The notes: generated by a model from the sequence alone, not told the origin. Positions 26,166 through 34,629 are shown, numbered from the stretch's first letter. The stretch is DNA of 64,000 nucleotides from Chryseobacterium camelliae (GCF_030818575.1 NZ_JAUTAL010000001.1:1488001-1552000); one strand, 5' to 3'. Program-made: numbers and translations.

Positions 26166-26909
26166 TTATCCATTTACTACGATGCCGCCGTTAGGATGAA
26201 GTACCTGACCGGTAATCTGTATGGCATCATCTGAAGCCAGAAACAGAAAGCTGGATGCCACCTCTTCCGGAGTTGCATTTCTCTCAAATGGCGGTTTATT
26301 CGGATCATCTTCTTCCTCTCCGAAGGTGTCTTTGGTAAGCGGTGTAGCCACCGGGCCCGGAGCAACGGCATTAACACGAATATTTTTAGGTTTGGACTGC
26401 AGAGCCAGAGAACGGGTAAATGCCACGATAGCTCCTTTGGTTGCTGAGTAATCCAGCAGTTCTTCATGCCCCTGATAGGCTGTGGCAGAGGTAGTATTGA
26501 TGATACTGCTGCCGGAAGTAAGGTATGGGAAAACCTCTTTGGTCAGCATAATCATCCCGATGATGTTAGCGTCAAAAGTTTTCCTGATGTTTTCTACCTC
26601 CAGTTTCTCAATATCATCGCATGGAGTCTGGGTTCCTGCATTATTAACGAGAATATCTATTTTCCCGAATTGGTCAGCAGCCAGTTTTGCCGCCTGCTTA
26701 CAAAATTCATGTTCGCTGATATCTCCCTGGATTATGACGCACTTACGGCCCATAGAATCAATCTCCTTTTGTACTTCTTCAGCTCTTTCCCTGTCTTCGT
26801 GATAAACAATGGCGATATCAGCTCCTTCTTTGGCGAACCGTAAAGAAACTGCTTTACCGATTCCACTGTCTCCTCCTGTAATAAGTACCGATTTATTCTC
26901 TAATCTCAT
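26166..26909 (-). CDS. Short-chain dehydrogenase/reductase, glucose-1-dehydrogenase-like
   Basis: A classical SDR of 247 residues: cofactor loop TGGDSGIGKA (11-20), NNAG after strand 4, the catalytic YSATK motif with the upstream Ser pair (SSIINTTSATAY), and PGPVATPL. The acidic and polar residues after strand 2 (YHED) suggest NADP or mixed use. Length and motifs resemble general stress protein 39 or glucose-1-dehydrogenase relatives. It lies 5 bases after the second SDR gene in one operon with CinA and alcohol dehydrogenase. Confidence 0.93.
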   Translation of the reverse strand: MRLENKSVLITGGDSGIGKAVSLRFAKEGADIAIVYHEDRERAEEVQKEIDSMGRKCVIIQGDISEHEFCKQAAKLAADQFGKIDILVNNAGTQTPCDDIEKLEVENIRKTFDANIIGMIMLTKEVFPYLTSGSSIINTTSATAYQGHEELLDYSATKGAIVAFTRSLALQSKPKNIRVNAVAPGPVATPLTKDTFGEEEDDPNKPPFERNATPEEVASSFLFLASDDAIQITGQVLHPNGGIVVNG

Positions 26910-26914
26910 AAAAT

Positions 26915-27712
26915 CTATTTTTCTGTTTTTGGTTTTTGCATTTCTGACATTCTGTGCGCAGCCATACTGTCTGTTGTAATGTTGGTCATGGCTACCATCA
27001 TTTTATTTTTTACCCCTGAAATTATTTTGTCATCACCGTTCATCAGGGCATCAAAGCCGTCCCGGGCTACTTCTTCCGGGGAAGAAAGATTGCTCGGATC
27101 TTCCAGTATTTTACTTTCGTTCATCCCCGCTTTATTGAAGAAGTCGGTGTTTGTAGGTCCGGGCAATAATGCTGTTACTGTGATTCCTGTATCTTTAAGC
27201 TCTTCACGGATGGCTTCGGACCATGACAATACAAATGCTTTGGTTCCATGATAAACGGACTGCCATGGCCCCGGCGCCTTACTGGCTACCGATGCCAGAT
27301 TCAGGATCTTTCCTGAGCCTTTTGCTATCCGGTCCTTAAGAAAGAGTTTGGTCAGTATGATTACTGATATGATATTCAGGTTGACAACACCGATTTCTTT
27401 CCGTAAGTCGGTTTCAATGAATTTGCCATAAGCACCCTGCCCCGCATCATTAATCAGAACTGAAGGGCTTATACCATTCGCTTCCAGCTCAGAATACACG
27501 GCATACACCTGATCCTGACTGAAAAGGTCTTTACAGATGACGGTTACTTTGGCACCTAATGACTTAAATTCATCGGCTTTACGATTCACTTCCTGCTCGT
27601 CTCGGGATACAATAGCAAGATCATATCCGTTTTTGGCCAACAGTTTGGCCAGCTCATACCCGATACCGCTTGTGGCACCGGTGATCAGAGCGTATTCATT
27701 TTTACGTTCCAT
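26915..27712 (-). CDS. Short-chain dehydrogenase/reductase (DltE/YqjQ-like)
   Basis: This 265-residue SDR has TGATSGIGYELAKLLAKNG, INDAGQGAYG in place of the usual NNAG, and YHGTKAF with LNLASVASKAP upstream. It belongs to the group of small SDRs that act on non-sugar carbonyl compounds; the substrate is unknown. It sits 5 bases after the CinA-type gene and 5 bases before the next SDR, so the block is one transcript. Confidence 0.92.
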   Translation of the reverse strand: MERKNEYALITGATSGIGYELAKLLAKNGYDLAIVSRDEQEVNRKADEFKSLGAKVTVICKDLFSQDQVYAVYSELEANGISPSVLINDAGQGAYGKFIETDLRKEIGVVNLNIISVIILTKLFLKDRIAKGSGKILNLASVASKAPGPWQSVYHGTKAFVLSWSEAIREELKDTGITVTALLPGPTNTDFFNKAGMNESKILEDPSNLSSPEEVARDGFDALMNGDDKIISGVKNKMMVAMTNITTDSMAAHRMSEMQKPKTEK

Positions 27713-27717
27713 GTGGT

Positions 27718-28218
27718 TTATTTTAAAATTAACAGCTGATTGATCTCACTCTTAAAACAACCCAGAATAAATTCCGTGTAGTACAACTGGGCATTCTGGG
27801 CCTGGGTTTTAGGGTGGAGCTCAAGTTTTTTAGTTACTATCACCTCTCCCCTGAAGGAAATGCAGTAATAGGCAAAAATCTTATACATCGAATTGCGGTT
27901 GGGCGTACAGTATCCTGTAGTGGCAATAGACCAGTCGGTTTCAAAAAGACTGGCTACATTCAGGGCCATCGTCTCTGCAATATTTGCCGATACACAGTCG
28001 CATTCTTCTGCTTCCTGTCTGTTCACCTGAAGCAGTTTTACCTTTTCAGATAATGCATAGGCCGTGACACCTCCTTTGTAAAACATGGACGCATTCGGCA
28101 TCTGTGAAAATGCTAACTGTAAGAAGCCTGATGTAACGCTTTCCGATACAGATACGGTTTGACCGGCAGTAATTAACGAATGGCTTATATAATCTAAAAG
28201 ATTCTTCTGAAACTCCAT
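27718..28218 (-). CDS. CinA-family nicotinamide-nucleotide amidohydrolase-like protein
   Basis: The chosen Met at 28218 gives 166 residues; a longer frame reaches 28281 but only adds unmatched residues overlapping the previous gene. SVSESVTSGFLQLAFSQM and FYKGGVTAYALSEKVKLLQV are the PncC/CinA C-terminal domain signatures, and SANIAETMALNV and TTGYCTPN match further along. Classical members deamidate NMN. Several positions differ from the enzyme (TGYCTPN for TGIAGP), so activity is uncertain. Single-domain CinA relatives often sit in stress loci, as here. Confidence 0.87.
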   Translation of the reverse strand: MEFQKNLLDYISHSLITAGQTVSVSESVTSGFLQLAFSQMPNASMFYKGGVTAYALSEKVKLLQVNRQEAEECDCVSANIAETMALNVASLFETDWSIATTGYCTPNRNSMYKIFAYYCISFRGEVIVTKKLELHPKTQAQNAQLYYTEFILGCFKSEINQLLILK

Positions 28219-28264
28219 AATATGATATTTAGGTGCTTTTGGGTAATGGATATCGCCTGCGAGT

Positions 28265-29431
28265 TTACTTCCACGGATCAAGGACTACCTTGACACAGCC
28301 GTCGTCTTTCTTATCGAAAATTTCATAGCCTTTGGCAACTTCATCCAGCGAGAGACGATGGGTAATAATATCATCCAGGACTACCCTTCCGGATTGTACA
28401 TGGTCCATCAGTTCATCGATGATCGGATGCACGCTGCACTGGCCAGCCTTGATGGTTATTCCTTTATCAAAAATCTGCCCAAGCTTAAAATTATCATAAT
28501 TCACAGGATAGACTCCTACTATGGAAACAATCCCTCCACGCTTTACCGCACTCATACAGGCTTCAAGAACCTTAATAGAGCCTTTTTCAAAATTTACGAC
28601 CGCTTTCGCTCTGTCCAGAAGATTCCTTTCGGGTTCAAACCCAACAGCATCAATGCATACATCGGCGCCTCTTCCATGCGTAAGGTCCCGGATCTTTTGC
28701 ACCGTGCTTTCGGCATCTTCCCACAGGATCGTTTCGCAACCGGTAAGCCTTTTAACCTGGTCCAGCCTGTACTGTAAGGTGTCCACAACAATAATCTTTT
28801 TGGCGTTATAAAGAATCGCACTTTTTGCGGCCATGGAACCTACCGGTCCAGCTCCGAAGATAGCTACGCTTTCTCCGCCTTTCAGTTCTCCCCACTTAAC
28901 GCCGGTATAGCCAGTGGGGAATATATCGGTAAGGAACAATACCTGCTCATCCGTAAGATTATCCGGAACGATCCGTGGACCGAAATGAGCGTAAGGCACC
29001 CTGACATACTGCGCCTGGCCGCCGTCATATCCTCCATAAAGGTCCGTATACCCGAAAAGGGCACCTCCTTTTTCAGTGAAAATACCGCCTTCCGGACCGT
29101 AAAATTCCGGATTGCTGTGTTCACAGGCTACAGGAAGGTCATTCTGGCAGAAATGGCAGCTACCGCAAGCCACTGGAAACGGAACAACGACTCTGTCCCC
29201 GACTTTAAGATTGGTAATATTTTTTCCTGTTTCTTCCACGATGCCCATAAATTCATGGCCCATCACCATCGGACGAGCCTGCGGAATCCCGCCTGAATAA
29301 ATGTGAAGGTCACTCCCACATATCGCGGTAGAAGTTACTTTTAAGATAATGTCATTGGCATCCTGGATTTGCGGATCATCTACGGTATCGCACGCTATGT
29401 TGCCAGGTGCATGAAAAACTGCTGCTTTCAT
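28265..29431 (-). CDS. Zinc-dependent alcohol dehydrogenase (formaldehyde dehydrogenase-like)
   Basis: This 388-residue medium-chain dehydrogenase has the catalytic zinc set CGSDLHIYSG and GHEFMGIVEE, the structural zinc site CGSCHFCQNDLPVACEH, and the Rossmann loop GAGPVGSMAA. Length and the early PFPVACGSCHFC segment resemble the glutathione-independent formaldehyde dehydrogenase group. It is the first gene of the operon with CinA and two SDRs, which suggests detoxification of aldehydes or stress metabolites. Confidence 0.94.
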   Translation of the reverse strand: MKAAVFHAPGNIACDTVDDPQIQDANDIILKVTSTAICGSDLHIYSGGIPQARPMVMGHEFMGIVEETGKNITNLKVGDRVVVPFPVACGSCHFCQNDLPVACEHSNPEFYGPEGGIFTEKGGALFGYTDLYGGYDGGQAQYVRVPYAHFGPRIVPDNLTDEQVLFLTDIFPTGYTGVKWGELKGGESVAIFGAGPVGSMAAKSAILYNAKKIIVVDTLQYRLDQVKRLTGCETILWEDAESTVQKIRDLTHGRGADVCIDAVGFEPERNLLDRAKAVVNFEKGSIKVLEACMSAVKRGGIVSIVGVYPVNYDNFKLGQIFDKGITIKAGQCSVHPIIDELMDHVQSGRVVLDDIITHRLSLDEVAKGYEIFDKKDDGCVKVVLDPWK

Positions 29432-29608
29432 AATGTTAATATTTGGTGTTTGGTGTGTATCTTTTTACAATTTCATGTCCATACCTCTTGGCTGTGGAAT
29501 CTAGAAATGTCTTGCTTTCATCATTAATGGATTTGAACGGGTGGTTAGGCTTTTAATTATTTGGATTGAGTCTTTCCTACCCTTCCTATTTTGGTGTGGC
29601 ATGTTGTA

Positions 29609-29998
29609 TTATTTATTTTCTGCATCATGGATGAGCCTGCTGATGATTTTATTAAGGTATTCCTCTTCTTTTAAGACTTTTCGATAGGCTGTTCTGGCAT
29701 AAAGTGAAAAAGAAGGGTTGTTCATTTGTATTTCCGCCTCTAAGTCCGGAAGTTCAGGATGCTCATGCGTGCCTACATCCAGAATATATTCCTGAATATA
29801 ATGATCAATCACTCCCCTGATGACCTCACAATGCGTACTGGTCTTGATTTTCTCCAGGGACTGAATTAGAAAAGCTGTTACTCCATAGGAGTTAACAGTA
29901 CCCGGGAATGATGATTGGTATTCATTATTCTGTTCAGATATTCCGGAAAGAGGTAAAGCGTCGTTTTCAGGGTTCATATATTTTATCAGGTTTATCAA
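29609..29998 (-). CDS. Hypothetical protein, partner of the next gene
   Basis: I do not recognise this 129-residue soluble protein. It has a low-complexity N-terminus (about 35 residues) and a helical remainder with a His-containing segment YILDVGTHEHPELPD near the middle. Its start overlaps the end of the upstream gene by 4 bases (ATGA), so the two are translationally coupled. The surrounding genes are stress proteins. Confidence 0.7.
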   Translation of the reverse strand: MINLIKYMNPENDALPLSGISEQNNEYQSSFPGTVNSYGVTAFLIQSLEKIKTSTHCEVIRGVIDHYIQEYILDVGTHEHPELPDLEAEIQMNNPSFSLYARTAYRKVLKEEEYLNKIISRLIHDAENK

Positions 29999-30297
29999 TT
30001 ATCGGATGCGTGCAGGAAAGTCTCAAAATGCCTGAGGTCTTTCTTATCTTTAATCGTAAGGCAGAATATGATCTGTTCAGGTTCTTCAAAGCCTATATTC
30101 TGGAAACAATCGAAGCAGGCGATCTGTGCCTGGACGTTTTCTATACCCGCTTCCTTGAGAATGATAAAGAGCAGGAAAACATGATCCTTTATCTCTTTTG
30201 CATAGACTGTGGCGTCTTTTTCAAAGCATATTCCCTGGTGGATCACCCGGGTAAAATGCTCGGACTTTAGTGTTCTGACTATTTGCTGGCAGTTCAT
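29995..30297 (-). CDS. Hypothetical small protein
   Basis: About 100 residues from the Met at 30297 (MNCQQIVRTL); an in-frame Met at 30342 would add 15. The sequence KDHVFLLFIILKEAGIENVQAQIACFDCF shows an alternating hydrophobic pattern with two Cys (CFDC). No family is recognised. It overlaps the downstream hypothetical gene by 4 bases. Confidence 0.65.
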   Translation of the reverse strand: MNCQQIVRTLKSEHFTRVIHQGICFEKDATVYAKEIKDHVFLLFIILKEAGIENVQAQIACFDCFQNIGFEEPEQIIFCLTIKDKKDLRHFETFLHASDN

Positions 30298-30368
30298 ACC
30301 GGAAGTTTCAGGGTTAGAAATAAGCCATACAGAGCAGTACAATTCACCCTATATGGCTTTAAATAAAA

Positions 30369-30980
30369 CTAATCTTCTTGTTCTGCATCAAAATTGATGA
30401 AGGTCTCTGCAATATCGGTTAGATTATAATCTGTATCTTCTTCTTCCTGCAGTGTTTTTTCCAGAAGGTCCGCTACCTTGTCATGTCCCATGGTAATGGC
30501 CAGTTGGGCCAGGCCGCCATAAGTAGCGATTTCATAATGCTCAACTTTCTGTGCAGCAATGATTAATGCGGCATCACGGGTCATACTGCCTTCTTCTGTT
30601 GATTTGATGATTTCCTCACCTTCCTTGATGATGCCTTTGATGGCCTCACATTCTTTTTTCTCAGGAGTTTCTTCCAGAAGCCTGAATATTTTCTCCAGGC
30701 GGCTTACATGCTTCTGGGTCTGAAGCTGGTGATCTTCAAAGGCTTCTTTAAGTTCTTCTGTCGTTGCTGCCTGCTGCATTTTTTCCAATGCCTCGATAAT
30801 GGCATGCTCTGCGAAATAAATGTCTTTAAGGGCACTTAGAAAGAACTTATGCAGCGGTGAGCTTTTCATTTTATCTTCATTAACCGTTGCGTTGTCTACC
30901 TGAGTTGTTTTTTTAGAAGAAGCCGTAGCTGAAGAATTACTCCCAGCTGTAGTATTGGTTTCTGTTGTCTTGGTTGCCAT
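30369..30980 (-). CDS. DUF892 (YciE/YciF) ferritin-like stress protein
   Basis: This 203-residue protein has a Ser/Thr/Lys-rich disordered head (1-40) and a ferritin-like DUF892 domain opening FFLSALKDIYFAEHAIIEAL, followed by AFEDHQLQTQKHVSRLEKIF, KVEHYEIATYGGLA and LLEKTLQEEEDTD. YciF and YciE of E. coli are induced by osmotic and other stresses; iron binding is predicted from the fold. It lies next to the acidic KGG-motif protein, as in many stress islands. Confidence 0.93.
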   Translation of the reverse strand: MATKTTETNTTAGSNSSATASSKKTTQVDNATVNEDKMKSSPLHKFFLSALKDIYFAEHAIIEALEKMQQAATTEELKEAFEDHQLQTQKHVSRLEKIFRLLEETPEKKECEAIKGIIKEGEEIIKSTEEGSMTRDAALIIAAQKVEHYEIATYGGLAQLAITMGHDKVADLLEKTLQEEEDTDYNLTDIAETFINFDAEQED

Positions 30981-31049
30981 AATGTGAAGTGATGTTTGAT
31001 GAATAAGATGACCTCTTTAAAAAATAAAGAAGTACTCGTTTAAAAAGAA

Positions 31050-31835
31050 TTATGAATTATTACGTCTGCCTCCGAATCCTGATCTGCCTGATGCTCTTCC
31101 GCCTCCATGGGAAGCCTGGCCCCCCATACGCGCTATTCTCGTACGTTCAGCTTTGCTCATTGAAGCAAAACCTCTTCCTGAAGAACCCGAACCTGAATTA
31201 GATCCTCTGCCTGAGCTGCTGCTACCAGAATTAGAACCGCGTCCAGAGTTACCACTGAATCCCGATCTTCCTCTTCCTGGTCCTGAACCTGATCCACCAC
31301 GGCCCGAGTTACCGGAGCTGCTGTTTCCTGAGCCTGATTCTCTGTGGGAAGCCTGTCCGCCCATGCGGGCAATCCTTGTACGTTCAGCTTTGCTCATTGA
31401 AGCAAAACCTCTTCTGGAAGAGCCGTTGCCGGATGAAGACGATCTTTCTCTTCCTCCACCGGACCGTGATCCTCCAGATCCGGATCCAGAACCAGACTTT
31501 GAACGGCCTCTTACGCTGCCGGAAGAAAATCTTCCCTGGCTGTCCCTCTGCTGGTTTCCACTTCCTCTGCCCCCATTATTATCATCGTCGTCCTCCTCAT
31601 CATCATAGTCTTCGTCGTCATAATCTTCATCATCGTAGTCCTCATTATCATAATCTCCGTCATCATAACTGTTGTTGAAGTCATCTTCATAATCTGAAAA
31701 ATCATCATCATATTCTTCATCATTGGAGCCGTCTTCATAGCCATGCTCGTAACCCAATTGGTAAATCTCTTCAAAGCTGTCTGATGCATTTGAATTTGCT
31801 CTTGAACCACGATTGTTTGAATTTCTGTTGTTCAT
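31050..31835 (-). CDS. Acidic, Gly/Ser/Arg-rich protein with two KGG-type stress motifs
   Basis: A 261-residue low-complexity protein. After EEIYQLGYEHGYEDGSND, residues 35-85 are almost all Asp, Glu and Tyr. The rest is Gly, Ser and Arg, interrupted by two copies of a 20-residue block GFASMSKAERTRIARMGGQA, which resemble the KGG/stress-induced acidophilic repeat (GFASMDPEKRREIASKGG). The second block lies near the C-terminus. DNA copies of this block are 70 bp each and well conserved. The charge split suggests a disordered, perhaps nucleic-acid- or protein-binding stress protein. It probably belongs to the desiccation/stress class. Confidence 0.8.
   Translation of the reverse strand: MNNRNSNNRGSRANSNASDSFEEIYQLGYEHGYEDGSNDEEYDDDFSDYEDDFNNSYDDGDYDNEDYDDEDYDDEDYDDEEDDDDNNGGRGSGNQQRDSQGRFSSGSVRGRSKSGSGSGSGGSRSGGGRERSSSSGNGSSRRGFASMSKAERTRIARMGGQASHRESGSGNSSSGNSGRGGSGSGPGRGRSGFSGNSGRGSNSGSSSSGRGSNSGSGSSGRGFASMSKAERTRIARMGGQASHGGGRASGRSGFGGRRNNS
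31108..31177 (-). repeat. 70-bp repeat, copy 1, inside the KGG-motif gene
   Basis: Encodes one KGG-type block; the second copy lies at 31345-31414. The two differ at only a few, mostly silent, positions, indicating duplication or conversion. Confidence 0.75.
31345..31414 (-). repeat. 70-bp repeat, copy 2, inside the KGG-motif gene
   Basis: Second copy of the block at 31108-31177, encoding the more N-terminal KGG-type motif, in the same orientation. Confidence 0.75.
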
Positions 31836-32020
31836 AACTGAATTTTTATATTAATATTAAGTGATGGTTACTGCAATCCGTAACTAGTATTGGACGGCAA
31901 TAGATTTGGTTTAAATGGATAAATATCCCGATAACAGGTGAAGAAATATGAGAAATGTCTATCTCAAATATAAAAACAAATAAATCACATTTATATGACT
32001 TCAGTTATAAGGATTCCGTT

Positions 32021-32617
32021 TCAATATAAAATTTTACGGTCCTGGATCTTTAATATTTTGTTTTTCTCCATTGCCTTAATCGTCCGTATTGCGGTTTCTA
32101 CGCATAATCCGGTAAGGCTGGCCATCTGTTTCCTGGTTAAAGGAACCATAAATGAGTAAGGTTTTTTGTTACTCTCGAAACTCTTCAGGTAATCCATTAG
32201 TCCTTTCAGCCTGGTGGTAGGATTCTGAGAGGAAATGTTCTGCATCATGATGAACTTATGGTATAAGCCCTGTGAGATGACATTACTGATTTCCATACAT
32301 AATTTGGGTGACCTATCCAGAAGACTGAAAAAAGAAGACTTTTTCAGCCGTATGACCCGGCAGTCCGTAATCGTTTCAGCATTCATGGGATAAGGTTTAT
32401 CGATAAAAAGGATACTTTCACCGCAACTTTGGCCGGCAGACAAGATATCCTGGATAAACTCCTTGCCATCTTCGCTGTAATTATTAAGCTTTACCTCTCC
32501 GCTTACAATCTGATAATAATAGTGGGGCTGCTCACCTTCATTAAAAATGAATTCCGAAGGAGTATAGTCTTTTGCAGTAGCTCCCATTGAATATAAAATT
32601 TCTTCTTGAATAACCAT
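32021..32617 (-). CDS. Crp/Fnr-family transcription regulator
   Basis: A 198-residue protein with an N-terminal cyclic-nucleotide-binding-type beta-roll (YTPSEFIFNEGEQPHYYYQI, GQSCGESILFIDKPYP) and a C-terminal winged helix (LTRKQMASLTGLCVETAIRTIKAMEKNKILKI in two parts). No Fnr-type cysteine cluster is seen, so the effector is unknown. It stands alone downstream of an AT-rich region with a 10-bp palindrome, which may be its own operator. It is the likely regulator of the stress genes on either side. Confidence 0.92.
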   Translation of the reverse strand: MVIQEEILYSMGATAKDYTPSEFIFNEGEQPHYYYQIVSGEVKLNNYSEDGKEFIQDILSAGQSCGESILFIDKPYPMNAETITDCRVIRLKKSSFFSLLDRSPKLCMEISNVISQGLYHKFIMMQNISSQNPTTRLKGLMDYLKSFESNKKPYSFMVPLTRKQMASLTGLCVETAIRTIKAMEKNKILKIQDRKILY

Positions 32618-32640
32618 AGCTTTGCTTTTAGTTGTGCAAC

Positions 32641-32663
32641 ATTTACTTAATCATTAAGTAAAT
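32641..32663. promoter_or_regulatory. Palindrome ATTTACTTAA-TCA-TTAAGTAAAT, possible operator
   Basis: 10-bp arms with a 3-base spacer, 24-46 bases upstream of the Crp/Fnr start at 32617. Its symmetry and position suit an autoregulatory operator. Crp-type sites usually have longer spacers, so another binding protein or a chance AT-rich palindrome is possible. Confidence 0.5.
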
Positions 32664-33149
32664 TCACTGGGAAATACATTAAAAACGAGTACAAAAATCA
32701 AACCGTTATTTATACTATATAAAGTTAAATATGATTAAATAAATTAATTTTATTAGGATAAATTAATTAATTACACAATAATTATTTGATTTATAATTAA
32801 TTTCAATAACAAATATTTAGATGGTCACAGATCTTGAATATTGCATCATGATGAAGTTCTGTGACTGACGTGAAAAATAGTTGTTGATTATAGTAATTCT
32901 ACTGCTATAAATAATCAGGCAGCCAAATTGTTAGAAATAAAGAAGAAGTTTTTCCATTGTAGTGAGATGCGTCAAGGAAAGACATACCCTTATAAAGCAT
33001 AAGGTTTGGAGCAGATTTCATAATATTTTACTTTGGTGGTGTAAATCAAAATTATGAAGATCTCTCTAAAATATTTATGACCTAAATCATAAAAGCTTGT
33101 AATCTAATATATTTCAATTCAATTCAGCAATTGAATGTAAAATATTAAT

Positions 33150-33175
33150 AAAAAAGCAGAGTATGAACTCTGCTT
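33150..33175 (-). terminator. Terminator of the bacillithiol operon
   Basis: AAGCAGAGT pairs with ACTCTGCTT (9 bp) around a 4-base loop. The complement of 33151-33155 gives a U run on the minus strand. It follows the stop codon of the Crp/Fnr gene at 33201. Confidence 0.75.
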
Positions 33176-33200
33176 ATATCAACTATCTTAGTTTATTACA

Positions 33201-33791
33201 TTAATCAGGAACGAAATTTTTGCGCGCCAGTTCTTTTCTTACGCGGCTCAGGCTTTCAGGAGTGATGCCTAAATAGGAAGCGATCATCCACTGAGGTACC
33301 CTTAAAAGAAGGTCCGGATACATTTTGATAAACTTCATATACCGCTCTTCCGCAGTCTCTCCCAGCAGGGAATTGATTCTGTCCTGCAGGCTCCTGATAT
33401 GTTTCTGGGCAATAATGTCGCTTTTTTCAATACTGTTTGGAAACTGTTCTACCAGACGGCTGAAAAAATCAGGATGCAGGAAAAGAACTTCTGAATCTTC
33501 CACAGCTTCTATATAATAAATGGATTTCTCATTGAAGTACAAACTGCTGCGGTCAGAAATCAGCCAGCTCTCCGGAGCGAATTGTATAATGTGCTCCTTT
33601 CCGTTTTTATCAATGGAGTACATTTTCAGCAATCCTTTTTCCACGAAATAAATATTCCTGCATATTTCACCGTACTGCAGAAGAAACTGGTTTTTGGAAA
33701 CTTTTTTTGCCTCGTAGTGCAGATTGCACAGATTCAGCTTTTCCAGAGGGACTTCCAGTACCCTGGCGAGATAGGTGTTAATATTATTCAT
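33201..33791 (-). CDS. Crp/Fnr-family transcription regulator in the bacillithiol operon
   Basis: A 196-residue cyclic-nucleotide-binding-fold regulator: LQYGEICRNIYFVEKGLLKMYS and FAPESWLISDRSSLYF in the N-terminal domain, and WMIASYLGITPESLSRVRKEL as recognition helix. It differs clearly from the regulator at 32021. Its start overlaps the ytxJ stop by one base (TGATG), so it is translated with the thiol genes and may sense a redox or thiol signal; the effector is unknown. Confidence 0.92.
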   Translation of the reverse strand: MNNINTYLARVLEVPLEKLNLCNLHYEAKKVSKNQFLLQYGEICRNIYFVEKGLLKMYSIDKNGKEHIIQFAPESWLISDRSSLYFNEKSIYYIEAVEDSEVLFLHPDFFSRLVEQFPNSIEKSDIIAQKHIRSLQDRINSLLGETAEERYMKFIKMYPDLLLRVPQWMIASYLGITPESLSRVRKELARKNFVPD

Positions 33792-34168
33792 CAGTCGAGC
33801 TGTTTTATAGATATACTCTGATGGGAAGCGTCGTTCAAAGCTTTCCCGTGTTCAACAACAATCAGCTGAGGGCTCTGGTGGGTAATTCCGAAATCCTCCG
33901 CAATTTTATTTGAAATCGGCCGGTACGCCAGCAGATCAAGATAATACAGTTCTGCATCCGGAGCGGCCTCGGCTACTTCCTTCTCAAAATTCCTTAAGAC
34001 CGTTTTACTGATGAAGCAGCTTGTAGAATGCTTAAATATAGCAATTTTTTTATGATGAGAACGTTCAATGGCTTCTGCCAGTTCCTGTCCAGATTCTATC
34101 GGTTTCCAGAAGGATTTTGTTTCCGGCTTATCTTCACTACCGCCAAATATTTTATTAAAAAAACTCAT
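33791..34168 (-). CDS. ytxJ: Bacillithiol system redox-active protein YtxJ
   Basis: A 125-residue thioredoxin-like protein of the YtxJ type: IAIFKHSTSCFISKTVLRNF has the single active cysteine C51, and the downstream SPQLIVVEHGKALNDASHQSI matches the family's cis-Pro region. YtxJ is a predicted monothiol bacilliredoxin, occurring only in organisms that make bacillithiol. It sits in an operon with a YfiT-type transferase, so this organism probably makes bacillithiol. Confidence 0.92.
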   Translation of the reverse strand: MSFFNKIFGGSEDKPETKSFWKPIESGQELAEAIERSHHKKIAIFKHSTSCFISKTVLRNFEKEVAEAAPDAELYYLDLLAYRPISNKIAEDFGITHQSPQLIVVEHGKALNDASHQSISIKQLD

Positions 34169-34629
34169 ACATTAAATTGTTTAAGGTGATGGTCAAGGTG
34201 TTTAAACTCCAGAAAACCCCAGTCTTCGGCCGTCATGTTGCCGAAAAGAACATGCCGGGCTGGCAAACGCTGTTTTTCATAGGCATTCAGGTATTCTCTC
34301 ATAGTATTCAGCAGGCTTTCTTTCGATTCCTTAAAGTCACATTCAAAATTAACGATTAGTTTTTGAAAAGTAGGCATGTTTCTCGGAATTCCGTTGTTAA
34401 AAATCTTCATTTCTTTTTTCGTGGCTATACCAACCATCCTAAAAAACAGATTAATTTCAGGAAGATTTATTTTGTTTAAAGGAATCTGTAGAACAAGGTC
34501 ACAGTGCTTCATCATCTGGCAGACATCCATCTTCCCCCACTGTGCTTGTGCATCTTCCCTTATATATGAAATCCTGCGGACCAGTTCTCCGAAACAGGCA
34601 GGATCATGCAGGCTCTTATTTACCAGCAT
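34165..34629 (-). CDS. DUF1569 domain protein
   Basis: A 154-residue helical protein opening ISYIREDAQAQWGKMDVCQMMKHC, with LEFKHLDHHLKQF at the C-terminus. DUF1569 belongs to the DinB/YfiT-like four-helix fold, and its His residues may bind a metal. It overlaps ytxJ by 4 bases and the YfiT-type gene by 10, so it belongs to the bacillithiol operon. Substrate unknown. Confidence 0.85.
   Translation of the reverse strand: MLVNKSLHDPACFGELVRRISYIREDAQAQWGKMDVCQMMKHCDLVLQIPLNKINLPEINLFFRMVGIATKKEMKIFNNGIPRNMPTFQKLIVNFECDFKESKESLLNTMREYLNAYEKQRLPARHVLFGNMTAEDWGFLEFKHLDHHLKQFNV

Larger units (their letters stand above)
32618..33200. other. AT-rich intergenic stretch, 583 bases, without a supported gene
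   Basis: Contains the palindrome at 32641-32663 near the Crp/Fnr gene and a terminator at 33150-33175 belonging to the second Crp/Fnr gene. The middle (32680-33140) is very AT-rich and I see no coding frame, tRNA or structured RNA. It is unusually long for this compact region. Confidence 0.6.

Noticed and set aside
29908..30270. 120-codon plus-strand frame over the two hypothetical genes
   Set aside because: The minus-strand pair fits better: ATGA overlap, matching direction with neighbours and better composition. The plus frame is a shadow, though the choice is not certain.
30322..30359. AAGCCATA/TATGGCTT inverted repeat with a 22-base loop
   Set aside because: The loop is long and the T run on the minus strand is weak, so I did not call a terminator.
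31108..31414. Repeat pair that could suggest a CRISPR array
   Set aside because: Only two copies, 70 bp long, in frame inside a coding gene.
31153..31608. 151-codon Pro/Glu/Leu-rich plus-strand frame
   Set aside because: It is the antisense of the Gly/Ser/Arg- and Asp-rich gene; the repeat composition keeps this frame open by chance.
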